Assembly (NCBI GenBank): GCA_013696525.1
Contig: JACCYK010000296.1
Location: 1-5,804, forward strand
Direction: 5' to 3'
Length of the DNA stretch: 5,804 nucleotides
Source of the DNA: Chloroflexia bacterium
GTDB taxonomy: Bacteria; Chloroflexota; Chloroflexia; Thermomicrobiales; UBA6265
The translations under genes were made by a program, and so were the position numbers. The first letter of the stretch is position 1, and each line of letters opens with the position of its first letter. This document shows, in pieces, positions 1-5,804 of the stretch. A model generated the notes under the pieces. The model did not search any database and was not told the DNA's origin. It saw only the letters and a program-made list of their open reading frames with translations.

Positions 1-479
1 GCCGGCCAGCGGCCGAGCAGGTCGTCTCGCGTGTAGCGAACTTCGGATAGGAGCGGCTTGGTCCGGGCGTAAGCGCCCGAGGTGCCTCGCGAGGGCGGGG
101 GAGCGAAAAATTCCAGCACCCACAACGCTTCGCCGCCGTGGCTCCAGACGTGGTGCCAGGTATCGCGCCGGAAGAAGGCGGCTTCGCCCGTGGCCAGGCG
201 CAGGACCTCGCCGGTCTCGGGGTTGGCGATGACCATCGTCCCCGCCAGCACGTAATAGAGCAGATCGGCGGCGAAGATGGTCCGGTAGGCGTCGGAATGG
301 CGGAATGCGCCGCCCGGCGGCAGGCCGAAGACGAGCTGATGAATCTTGTCGCTGGAGACGTAAATCCAATCCGCCACCTCGCCGGCCTCGTCGTCGCCCC
401 AGAGGTGGCGGGTGACGGCGGCGTACAGGATCGGGGCCGGGGCGTCGAAGGTGGGGCGCGGCGAGGCTTGGTAGCTCAT
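1..479 (-). CDS. Cupin-domain protein, C-terminus cut by window edge
   Basis: The reading frame runs open from an ATG at 479 to the left edge, giving 159 visible residues that begin MSYQASPRPTF. A single cupin beta-barrel is recognisable at about residues 45-125: motif 1 around GGAFRHSDAYRTIF (56-69) ending in YVLAG (76-80), and motif 2 around GEAAFFRRDTWHHV (98-111). Against the textbook cupin motifs, His61 and His109 are kept, the second motif-1 His is Asp63, and the motif-1 Glu is replaced by Leu73, so the metal site looks incomplete. The start codon overlaps the stop of the upstream oxidoreductase as ATGA, which implies translational coupling; no strong Shine-Dalgarno is seen. Role is unknown. 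Small cupins beside sugar dehydrogenases are often isomerases, small-molecule binding proteins or dioxygenases, but nothing here picks one. The tail after residue 125 (AYARTKPLLSEVRYT and on) continues beyond the window. Confidence 0.85.
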   Translation of the reverse strand, partial: MSYQASPRPTFDAPAPILYAAVTRHLWGDDEAGEVADWIYVSSDKIHQLVFGLPPGGAFRHSDAYRTIFAADLLYYVLAGTMVIANPETGEVLRLATGEAAFFRRDTWHHVWSHGGEALWVLEFFAPPPSRGTSGAYARTKPLLSEVRYTRDDLLGRWP

Positions 480-1582
480 GACGGCCGTCTCGCGTCATGG
501 ACCAGGTGCGCCCCGGCGCCGAGCAGGGAGGCGTCGTCAAAGCGGACCGGGTCAAAGGTGCTATCGATCGGCAGCGCCCGCCCGGTGCGGCCTGATTCCA
601 TCGATTTGAGCATGATATCGAGCACATGGTAGGCGTGCTCCGGGGTGACTAGCGGCGGCTCCCCTCGCTCGATGCACTCCACCAGGTGACGGATGCCGTC
701 GGTCCAGGGCCAGCCGTCGTCGGCATAGGTCCGCCAGCAGCCCTCGCTGTTCTGCCACAGCTCGTAACCCCTGGGCGCCCAGTCTTCGCCGATCATCTGG
801 AGCGTGCCGGTGGCGCCGTACAGCTCGATGCCGGGGACGTTGTATTGCTGCATGGTGAAGCCGGTGGTCACCGCCGCGAAGCGGGCGTCGCCGAAATCGA
901 GCAGGAGCTGGGCGTTGTCGTCGGTCCGCACCGGCACCGTCCGCCCATCGACCACGCGCTCAGGGATGGCGATGCCGCTGAAGGCGACGATCCGCCGCGC
1001 CGGGCCCAGGAGGCCGGTCAGCGTCGTTACGTTGTAGACGCCAAGGTCGAACATGGCGCCGCCCCCCGGCTCATAGTAGAAGGGCCCCCACCAGGGACCG
1101 GACCAGCCATAGAAGCCGCGGGCGGAATAGACCTGGCCGATATCCCCCCGATGCACCCGGCGCCACATCGCCTGGTACGTCTTACTGAGGACGACATGCG
1201 GGGCGCAGACCAGGTAGCCGGGGCTGGATCTCGCCAACTCGACCAGCCCGGCCGCCTCGTCCAGGGTCATCGCCATCGGCTTTTCGACCAGGACGTGCTT
1301 GCCAGCCTCAAGCGCGGACCTGGCCAGGCTGGCATGCTCCGGCATCGAGGTCAAGACCAGCACCAGGTCGATCGCGGGCGATTCAATGACCTCCCGGGCG
1401 TCGGTGGTGAACGCCTCGATCCCGTAGCGGTCGCGCACGATCTCGCGCTGGCCAGGCCGGATATCGCAGGTGATGGCGATCTCGACCCGGGGCCGGGGAG
1501 AGTTCAAGCGTTGCAGGTGGGGGATGTACTTTTCGGCCACGCTGCCGCAGCCGATGACGCCGGCGCGAATAGGTCTACGCAC
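476..1582 (-). CDS. Gfo/Idh/MocA-family NAD(P)-dependent oxidoreductase
   Basis: This is a predicted soluble dehydrogenase that oxidises or reduces a sugar, inositol or similar polyol using NAD(P); the substrate cannot be told from sequence. With the GTG start at 1582 it is 368 aa, a usual family length. The N-terminal Rossmann fold shows the nucleotide loop VIGCGSVAEKY (9-19) and the family hallmark GKHVLVEKPMAMT (94-106), where Lys101 of EKP is the expected catalytic lysine. The C-terminal alpha/beta domain carries GGGAMFDLGVYNV (173-185). Here Asp179 and Tyr183 occupy the D-x-G-x-(H/Y) positions; many members have His at the last one. I chose GTG 1582 because AAGGAGAGG ends 9 nt upstream and the protein then opens MRRPIRAGVIG, typical for the family. 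An in-frame GTG at 1636, overlapping the regulator stop as GTGA, would add 18 unlikely residues. The stop overlaps the cupin start (ATGA), so the two are probably one translational unit. Confidence 0.93.
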   Translation of the reverse strand: MRRPIRAGVIGCGSVAEKYIPHLQRLNSPRPRVEIAITCDIRPGQREIVRDRYGIEAFTTDAREVIESPAIDLVLVLTSMPEHASLARSALEAGKHVLVEKPMAMTLDEAAGLVELARSSPGYLVCAPHVVLSKTYQAMWRRVHRGDIGQVYSARGFYGWSGPWWGPFYYEPGGGAMFDLGVYNVTTLTGLLGPARRIVAFSGIAIPERVVDGRTVPVRTDDNAQLLLDFGDARFAAVTTGFTMQQYNVPGIELYGATGTLQMIGEDWAPRGYELWQNSEGCWRTYADDGWPWTDGIRHLVECIERGEPPLVTPEHAYHVLDIMLKSMESGRTGRALPIDSTFDPVRFDDASLLGAGAHLVHDARRPS

Positions 1583-1591
1583 GGATGATGG

Positions 1592-1600
1592 CCTCTCCTT
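1592..1600 (-). promoter_or_regulatory. Ribosome binding site deciding the oxidoreductase start
   Basis: On the minus strand this reads AAGGAGAGG, a strong Shine-Dalgarno, with 9 nt between its end and the GTG at 1582. It lies inside the alternative longer frame that starts at 1636, and is the main reason for preferring the shorter protein. It sits in the 50 nt gap (1583-1632) between the regulator stop and the oxidoreductase start, in which I see nothing else of note. Confidence 0.75.
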
Positions 1601-1632
1601 CTGATGACGATATCGGTTGGCCGCGGCTGATC

Positions 1633-2442
1633 TCACGTCAGCATCACGCTGACCAGCGGCGCTGGATCAGTCCGGGCGCCGGTTTCACGGCGGCTGGCGA
1701 GCGCAAATTTGATCCGGTCGGCCCGGTAGATCGCTTTGAAATACTCGATGGGTTTGCCGGATTCGGCCATGGTGACGCCCTCCAGGAGGAGCATCGGGGC
1801 GCCGCTCGCCACGCCCAGCAGCTCGCGCTCGAAATCGGAGGCGATGATCGCTTCGATCACATGCCGGGCTTGCCGCGGGCGTAGCCCGTGGCGGAGCTCC
1901 AACAGCGTATAGAGAGAATGGGTCTCGAGGTCTTCCCGCTCCAGGCCGCGGCAAAGCGCCAGCGGCAGGTAGCTCGTTTCCAACAAGAGGGGGATTTCCC
2001 CCGCGGCACGGAGCCGGACGATCTTGATCACGGCGTCGTCGGTCGCCAGCGCGAGGGCGGCGGCCACGGCCGGCGGCGGCCGGACGATCGCTTGCTCCAA
2101 GACGCGGGAGCCGACCACGGTGCCGCGCCGGGCCGCTGCTTCGGTGAAGCCGAGGAGGTGCAGGGCGTCGTAGGTGAGCTTTGGCTCGGCGACGAAGGTG
2201 CCGACGCCGTGGCGGACCGCCAGGGTGCCATCCCGCACCAGGTAGGCAATCGCCTGGCGGGCCGTCATCCGGCTGATCCCAACGTCGCCGGCAAGGTCGC
2301 GTTCGGCCGGCAGCCGCTCGCCCGCCGCCAGCCGTCCGGCCTGAATCAAGGCCCGAATCTGCTCCGCGAGCTGGTAATAGAGCGGGACCGGGCTCTGCTT
2401 AGCGAGGGCGACAGTGTGCCAGTCCAAGGATGGTGTCTCCAT
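1633..2442 (-). CDS. GntR-family (HutC/UTRA) transcriptional regulator
   Basis: This is a cytoplasmic DNA-binding regulator whose binding is expected to be tuned by a small metabolite. From ATG 2442 it is 269 aa. The N-terminal winged helix-turn-helix is textbook GntR: PLYYQLAEQIRALI (20-33), AGERLPAERDLAG (40-52), GISRMTARQAIAYLVRDG (55-72) and the wing HGVGTFVAEPKL (78-89). The linker LGFTEAAARRG (97-107) and the C-terminal half, with LLLETSYLP (152-160) and a closing region near PIEYFKAIYRADRIKF (231-246), match the UTRA ligand-binding domain of the HutC subfamily. Upstream in-frame starts exist at 2445 (GTG) and 2514 (ATG, adding 24 Trp/Arg-rich residues that do not resemble the family); no start has a good Shine-Dalgarno, so the N-terminus is uncertain. 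The effector could be an intermediate of betaine/dimethylglycine breakdown or the substrate of the downstream dehydrogenase; position alone cannot decide. The gap upstream contains candidate operators. Confidence 0.92.
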   Translation of the reverse strand: METPSLDWHTVALAKQSPVPLYYQLAEQIRALIQAGRLAAGERLPAERDLAGDVGISRMTARQAIAYLVRDGTLAVRHGVGTFVAEPKLTYDALHLLGFTEAAARRGTVVGSRVLEQAIVRPPPAVAAALALATDDAVIKIVRLRAAGEIPLLLETSYLPLALCRGLEREDLETHSLYTLLELRHGLRPRQARHVIEAIIASDFERELLGVASGAPMLLLEGVTMAESGKPIEYFKAIYRADRIKFALASRRETGARTDPAPLVSVMLT

Positions 2443-2506
2443 CACCCACGAAGCCTGGGGCGACCGGAAGCCGATGGCGCACGCGCGGGTCGGCCACCAA
2501 GCGCGG

Positions 2507-2530
2507 GAATACATCCCCGGGTTGAATACA
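2507..2530. repeat. Direct repeat GAATACA x2, 17 bp period
   Basis: GAATACA occurs at 2507-2513 and again at 2524-2530 (TGTATTC on the minus strand), 17 bp start to start. The first copy lies largely in the loop of a short GGGA/TCCC hairpin (2505-2517) and the second in the loop of the CCGGGTT/AACCCGG repeat (2517-2539). AT-rich heptamers stand out in such GC-rich DNA. They could be half-sites for the adjacent regulator or promoter elements. Confidence 0.4.
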
Positions 2531-2539
2531 CGAACCCGG
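2517..2539. repeat. Perfect 7-bp inverted repeat, 9-nt spacer
   Basis: CCGGGTT at 2517-2523 is mirrored exactly by AACCCGG at 2533-2539, with spacer GAATACACG. It may act as an operator for the neighbouring GntR-type regulator or as an RNA hairpin in the leader. No T-tract follows it on the minus strand, so it is not a typical terminator. Confidence 0.55.
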
Positions 2540-2549
2540 CTGCAGCCGG
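2536..2549. repeat. 14-bp perfect palindrome
   Basis: CCGGCTGCAGCCGG is its own reverse complement. It overlaps the right arm of the preceding inverted repeat by 4 bp, and its right half overlaps a further 10-bp palindrome CAGCCGGCTG at 2543-2552. GC-only palindromes are common in GC-rich DNA, but nesting three symmetric elements in one short intergenic stretch makes a protein-binding or structured-RNA role plausible. Confidence 0.5.
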
Positions 2550-2590
2550 CTGGATCCGCTGTTCGGCGACTCGTACCCGTCGTGGCGTAC

Positions 2591-5041
2591 TCATGCCCGG
2601 ACCCGCTGTCCGGTAGGATCGAAGAGGGGGTCGCTGGCGACGGCGGCCGGGTGACACGTACCGAAGTATTCGATCTCGACCTTGGTGCCGGCGGCGCTGT
2701 AGTCGACCGGGAGATAGCCGTAGGCGATGCCGTGATTGACGGTGAAGCCGAAGCCGGCGCTGGTGACGTGGCCGGCGACGGCGCCTTCGACCGAGATCGG
2801 CTCTTTGCCCATCACCACGATCGTTGGGTCATCGAGCATGAGGCAGACCAGGCGGCGGCTGATGCCCCGCTCGTTGGCCGCCAGCAGCGCGTCCCGGCCG
2901 AGAAAATCGCCCTTCTTGAGCTTGACCGCGAAGCCCAGGCCGGCCTCGTACGGGTTGTCCTCGGCGGTCATATCGGTGCCCCACAAGCGGTAGCCCTTCT
3001 CCAACCGGAGCGTGTCGAAGGCGGCCCGGCCGGCCAGGATGACTCCCGCCAGCCGCGCCACGTCCTGGAGCAGCTCAAGCACCCGGCCGCCATATTCCGG
3101 CGAGACGTACAGCTCCCAGCCGAGCTCGCCGACGTAGGAGACGCGGCAGGCGGTCACCGGCGCCTCGCCGATCGCGATCTGGCGAACGGTGTAGTAGGGG
3201 AAGGCGTCGTTGCTGAAATCGTCGTCACTCACCTGGCCGATGACGTCGCGGGCCAGCGGTCCCCAGAGCCCGAGACAGGCCAGGGCGCCGGTGATGTCGC
3301 GGACCCGCACCGAGTCATCGCCGGGCAGGTGACGGCGCAGCCAGTCGAGGTCGAGCGGGCCGTTGGCGCCAAGCTGGAAGCGGTCGTCGGCCAGGCGGGC
3401 GGCGGTGACATCGCTCTGGATGCCGCCCTGCTGGTTGAGCAGCAGGGCGTAGGTGATGCTGCCAACCGGACGATCGACCCGGTTCGTCGTCATCCGGTCG
3501 AGGAAGGCCGCCGCGGCCGGGCCCGTCACCTCGATCTTGGGCAGGGCCGACATCTCGAAGATGCCGCCTCGCGCGCGGACGGCCAGATGCTCGGCCCCCG
3601 CGATCGGGGACCAGTGTTTCCCGTTCCAGCCGGCGCGGGCCGGGATCGGGTAGTCGTTGAGCAGGCGGTCGTTGCTGGCGTACCAGCGGGCCAGCTCCCA
3701 GCCGCGGGATTCGTGGAAGACCGCGCCGGCGGCATCGAGTTGCGCGTGGAACGGGCTGGTGCGCGGTGGTCGCGGCCGCGACATCGGTTGCAGCGGGTGG
3801 ATGATGTCGTAGATCTCCCGGTACTGCTGGGCGGCGCGCTCCGTCAGGTACGCCGGGGTGGCGGCGTGGGGCTCGAACCGGTTGAGGTCACAGTCATGGA
3901 GATCGAGCGCCGGCGGGCCGTGGCTGAGCCAGCCGGCGATCGTCTTCGCCGCGCCCCCGGCGTGGGTGATCCAGATCGCGGCGGCGACCCAAAAGCCGCG
4001 GACGGCGGCGGCCTCGCCGAGCAGGGGGAAGCCATCCGGGGTGAAGGAGAAGAGGCCGTTGACGGCGTCCGTGATCCGGGCCCCGGCCAGAGCCGGGATC
4101 AGGTCGATGGCGTCGTCCAAGGCCGGGGCGAACGTGGCCTGGTCAAACGGGCGCGAGGCGGGCATGTCTCCGGCCTCGTCGTGCCGGTGGATGGCATCAG
4201 GCTCGACGAGGACCGGCTCATGCTGGTAGGAGCCGATGCCGTAGCGATCGTCGCGTTGCCGGAAGTAGAGATCGCGATCCTGGTGCCGCAGGATCGGATG
4301 CGCGATCGGGCGTTGCTCGCCGGCGAGCTGGGCCAACGGCTCCGTCCAGGCCAGCTGATGCTCGACCGGTAGCAGTGGGATCGGCACCCCCGCCAGGCGT
4401 CCCAGCCGGGGTGACCAGATGCCGGCACAAATCAAGACGCGATCGGTGGCGATCCGGCCGGCCGGGGTGTCAACCGCCCGGACTTGGCCCCGTTCCACCA
4501 CGATATTGGTCACCTCCGTCCGCGGGTGGAAGGTCGCCCCGGCGGCGGTGGCGGCACGATTCAGAGCAGCGCTGGCGCGCACCGCGTCGGCGGCGCCATC
4601 GGACGGGACGTGAAAGCCGCCGAGGATCATCGCCGGGTCGATCAGCGGGATCAACGCCCGCACCGCGGCCGGTGGGATGAGCGAAGACTCCAGACCCCAA
4701 CTTTGGGCCCAGCCATGCTTGCGCTGGAGCTCCTGCCAGCGGGCGGGCGTGGCCGCCACCTCGATGCTGCCGACCCCGTGCCAGCAGGGCCGGCCCTCGT
4801 CCGTCAGCGAGTCGTAGAGGGAAACCGTCTCGCGGGCGAAGCCGGTCAGCGTCTTCGAGGCGTTGGTTTGGAAGACGAGACCGGGGGCGTGGCTGGTGGA
4901 GCCGCCGGCCTTCGGCAACGGTCCCTGCTCCAGCACGACCACGTCATGCCAGCCGAGGCGGGTCAGGTGATAGGCGGTGGCGCAGCCGACGATGCCGGCG
5001 CCGATGATGACGATGGAGGCGGTGGCCGGGAGGGGGGTCAT
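2591..5041 (-). CDS. dmg: Dimethylglycine oxidase (FAD domain fused to GcvT-like folate domain)
   Basis: This enzyme is predicted to oxidise N,N-dimethylglycine to sarcosine with FAD and pass the released one-carbon unit to tetrahydrofolate, forming 5,10-methylene-THF and H2O2 if O2 is the acceptor. At 816 aa it matches the roughly 830 aa Arthrobacter enzyme. The order is: FAD-binding DAO fold (about 9-370) with VIIGAGIVGC (11-20) and Glu38; a linker domain (about 375-430); a GcvT domain (about 430-700) with IFEMSALPKIEVTGP (494-508) and SYVGELGWELYV (635-646); and a GcvT C-terminal barrel to the end. Residues aligned from memory with the studied enzyme are kept: His51 in GGSTSHAPGLVFQ for covalent FAD attachment, His228 and Tyr259 at the flavin site, and Asp544 in GGIQSDVTAARL at the folate site. 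GAGG lies 8 nt before the ATG. The oxygenase gene ends 33 nt upstream, suggesting one operon. A dehydrogenase using another acceptor is the main alternative. Confidence 0.93.
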   Translation of the reverse strand: MTPLPATASIVIIGAGIVGCATAYHLTRLGWHDVVVLEQGPLPKAGGSTSHAPGLVFQTNASKTLTGFARETVSLYDSLTDEGRPCWHGVGSIEVAATPARWQELQRKHGWAQSWGLESSLIPPAAVRALIPLIDPAMILGGFHVPSDGAADAVRASAALNRAATAAGATFHPRTEVTNIVVERGQVRAVDTPAGRIATDRVLICAGIWSPRLGRLAGVPIPLLPVEHQLAWTEPLAQLAGEQRPIAHPILRHQDRDLYFRQRDDRYGIGSYQHEPVLVEPDAIHRHDEAGDMPASRPFDQATFAPALDDAIDLIPALAGARITDAVNGLFSFTPDGFPLLGEAAAVRGFWVAAAIWITHAGGAAKTIAGWLSHGPPALDLHDCDLNRFEPHAATPAYLTERAAQQYREIYDIIHPLQPMSRPRPPRTSPFHAQLDAAGAVFHESRGWELARWYASNDRLLNDYPIPARAGWNGKHWSPIAGAEHLAVRARGGIFEMSALPKIEVTGPAAAAFLDRMTTNRVDRPVGSITYALLLNQQGGIQSDVTAARLADDRFQLGANGPLDLDWLRRHLPGDDSVRVRDITGALACLGLWGPLARDVIGQVSDDDFSNDAFPYYTVRQIAIGEAPVTACRVSYVGELGWELYVSPEYGGRVLELLQDVARLAGVILAGRAAFDTLRLEKGYRLWGTDMTAEDNPYEAGLGFAVKLKKGDFLGRDALLAANERGISRRLVCLMLDDPTIVVMGKEPISVEGAVAGHVTSAGFGFTVNHGIAYGYLPVDYSAAGTKVEIEYFGTCHPAAVASDPLFDPTGQRVRA

Positions 5042-5049
5042 CGCCGCCG

Positions 5050-5053
5050 CCTC
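5050..5053 (-). promoter_or_regulatory. Ribosome binding site of the dimethylglycine oxidase gene
   Basis: The minus strand reads GAGG followed by 8 nt (CGGCGGCG) and the ATG at 5041. The spacing is good and supports this start, which also places the FAD-binding glycine loop at residue 14, as usual for the family. Confidence 0.6.
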
Positions 5054-5074
5054 GTGGTGGCCAATGGGGCGTGA

Positions 5075-5804
5075 TTAGCCATGGAGCCGGTCCAAGACCA
5101 AGTCGCGGAAGTCGGCGATGTGCTGCTCGTTGGTGACGTAGACGCCGCCGGCCCGGTAGGCGCGAGAGGTCATCCCGAGCTGGGTCAGCTCGCAGACATC
5201 CCAATCCTGGCGGTTGACGACGTCGAAGATGTCGACCGTGTCGGCGGCGTCGAACTCGGGCCGGGCCAGGTCGGTCGGATGAAACAGCCAGTCGCAGACG
5301 ACCTTCGAGGCGGTTGGGCTGACTGGCAGGAGGGTGTGCAGGATGACGTGGTCCGGCAGCAGGTTGACGAAGACGTTGGGCCAGAGGACGAAGCCATAGT
5401 AAAGGCGATCGTCCGCTGGCCCGAGGCCGGGGAGTAGGGGGCGCCGCCCGGTGCCGGAGAGGGTGAAGGCGGTGATGTCGCCCGCGAACTCGGTGCCCTG
5501 GCCGGGGATCCCCTGATAGGAGGTGCCCTGGCGGAAGGCGGGTAGGAGACGGGTCAGCTCGGGGTGGACCGGGCCGCAGTGATAGCACTCCATGAAATTT
5601 TCGACGATCAGCTTCCAATTGGCGTTGACCGCGTACTCGATCCGGCGGCCGGCCCGCAGCTCGCCCACGGTGTAGCGATTGAAGATCTCCAGGGAACCGA
5701 ACCGCTTCACCAGCGGCGGCTCGACCTGGGCCGTGACCGGCGCCGGCTGATCCGCCAGCGACAGCCAGACAAGCCCTTCCCAGGTTTGGGCATGGACCGG
5801 GAAC
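5075..5804 (-). CDS. Rieske non-heme iron oxygenase alpha subunit, N-terminus cut by window edge (glycine betaine monooxygenase-like)
   Basis: The frame is open from the right edge to a TAA at 5077-5075, giving 242 visible residues; the N-terminal Rieske [2Fe-2S] domain lies outside. The fragment opens FPVHAQTWEGLVWLSLADQP, the usual end of the Rieske domain. It continues with the catalytic-domain motif NWKLIVENFMECYHCGPVHP (62-81), in which His75 and His80 are the expected iron ligands and Glu72 sits at the acidic position thought to link the two metal centres. Near the C-terminus, NRQDWDVCELTQLG should supply the third, carboxylate ligand (Asp200 most likely). These motifs recall the branch containing glycine betaine, stachydrine and carnitine monooxygenases, which remove N-methyl or related groups using O2 and a separate NADH reductase. 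Placement 33 nt before a dimethylglycine oxidase gene favours glycine betaine demethylation to dimethylglycine plus formaldehyde. An in-frame GTG at 5710 is internal and not a real start. Without the N-terminus, substrate assignment stays tentative. Confidence 0.9.
   Translation of the reverse strand, partial: FPVHAQTWEGLVWLSLADQPAPVTAQVEPPLVKRFGSLEIFNRYTVGELRAGRRIEYAVNANWKLIVENFMECYHCGPVHPELTRLLPAFRQGTSYQGIPGQGTEFAGDITAFTLSGTGRRPLLPGLGPADDRLYYGFVLWPNVFVNLLPDHVILHTLLPVSPTASKVVCDWLFHPTDLARPEFDAADTVDIFDVVNRQDWDVCELTQLGMTSRAYRAGGVYVTNEQHIADFRDLVLDRLHG

Larger units (their letters stand above)
2443..2590 (-). promoter_or_regulatory. Intergenic region with candidate promoter/operator for the GntR gene
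   Basis: This 148 nt gap between the dimethylglycine oxidase stop and the chosen regulator start is the largest non-coding stretch in the window. It holds two overlapping inverted repeats and a repeated heptamer (separate entries), clustered about 65-107 nt upstream of the regulator start. That is a sensible place for autoregulation by a GntR protein or for an internal promoter. I cannot point to a convincing -35/-10 pair. There is no T-run after the hairpins in either orientation, so an intrinsic terminator for the oxidase gene is not supported. If the regulator really starts at 2514, the gap shrinks to 76 nt and the palindromes lie immediately upstream of, or touch, the start codon. Confidence 0.4.

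Noticed and set aside
138..632. 164-codon plus-strand open frame opposite the cupin and the oxidoreductase C-terminus
   Set aside because: It spans the junction of two convincing minus-strand genes and shows no family resemblance.
686..1588. 300-codon plus-strand open frame opposite the oxidoreductase
   Set aside because: Composition-biased translation, no motifs, and a complete Gfo/Idh/MocA protein is encoded on the other strand.
2443..2514. 24-residue N-terminal extension of the GntR regulator from ATG 2514
   Set aside because: The residues (MYSRAWWPTRACAIGF and on) do not resemble the start of HutC-type regulators, and using this start would place the candidate operator at or next to the start codon. 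It is kept only as an alternative.
2517..2539. Rho-independent terminator after the dimethylglycine oxidase gene
   Set aside because: The stem is only 7 bp with a 9-nt loop and no T-run follows on the minus strand, so operator or leader structure is the better reading.
2414..4372. 652-codon open frame on the plus strand, antisense to the dimethylglycine oxidase gene
   Set aside because: Its translation is Gly/Asp/Val/Arg-rich with no recognisable domain. It lies opposite a gene with clear catalytic motifs and is a by-product of high GC content in the third codon position.
4944..5618. 224-codon minus-strand open frame in another frame across the oxygenase/oxidase junction
   Set aside because: Pro/Arg/His-rich translation typical of an out-of-frame reading of GC-rich genes; it conflicts with the well-supported oxygenase frame and the oxidase start.
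5708..5710. GTG as the true start of the oxygenase gene (a 211-residue protein)
   Set aside because: The frame stays open to the window edge and the upstream residues (FPVHAQTWEGLVWLSL) match the conserved end of the Rieske domain, so the gene is cut by the edge rather than short.
1..5804. Mobile element, CRISPR array, tRNA/rRNA, toxin-antitoxin or phage-defence genes
   Set aside because: No transposase or integrase motifs, regular repeat-spacer pattern, cloverleaf-like segments or small paired genes were seen. The window is almost fully explained by five metabolic and regulatory genes.

Overview
The window is a GC-rich (clearly above 60 % by eye), densely packed bacterial segment. Every gene I can support reads on the minus strand. 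In transcription order, from right to left, they are: the C-terminal part of a Rieske-type oxygenase alpha subunit (cut by the right edge), a full-length dimethylglycine oxidase (FAD domain fused to a GcvT-like folate domain), a GntR/HutC-type regulator with a UTRA ligand domain, a Gfo/Idh/MocA-family NAD(P)-dependent oxidoreductase, and a cupin-fold protein (cut by the left edge). GC content, GTG start use and gene style would fit an actinomycete or a Chloroflexota (Thermomicrobia-like) lineage. This is a guess from style; no phylogenetic marker is present.

Right half (2591-5804): the oxygenase and the dimethylglycine oxidase are 33 nt apart and probably co-transcribed. The oxygenase shows the mononuclear-iron motif of the glycine betaine/N-methyl demethylating branch. 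The oxidase carries the flavin and folate signatures of Arthrobacter-type dimethylglycine oxidase. Together they suggest stepwise oxidative N-demethylation: glycine betaine (or a related trimethylammonium compound) to dimethylglycine with release of formaldehyde, then dimethylglycine to sarcosine with the one-carbon unit passed to tetrahydrofolate. The oxygenase reductase partner and a sarcosine oxidase are not in the window.

Left half (1-2442): a UTRA-domain regulator is followed, after a 50 nt gap that holds a good ribosome binding site, by the oxidoreductase. The oxidoreductase overlaps the cupin gene by an ATGA stop/start junction. The regulator may control itself and its downstream partners, the demethylation genes, or both.

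The only sizeable non-coding stretch (2443-2590, 148 nt) lies between the oxidase and the regulator. It contains overlapping inverted repeats and a repeated GAATACA heptamer, the best candidates for a regulator binding site or promoter region. I see no RNA genes, mobile elements, CRISPR arrays or convincing intrinsic terminator. Nothing here amounts to a clearly new biological system. The main points of interest are the juxtaposition of N-demethylation genes with a sugar-type dehydrogenase/cupin pair, the intergenic repeats, and a cupin with an eroded metal site.
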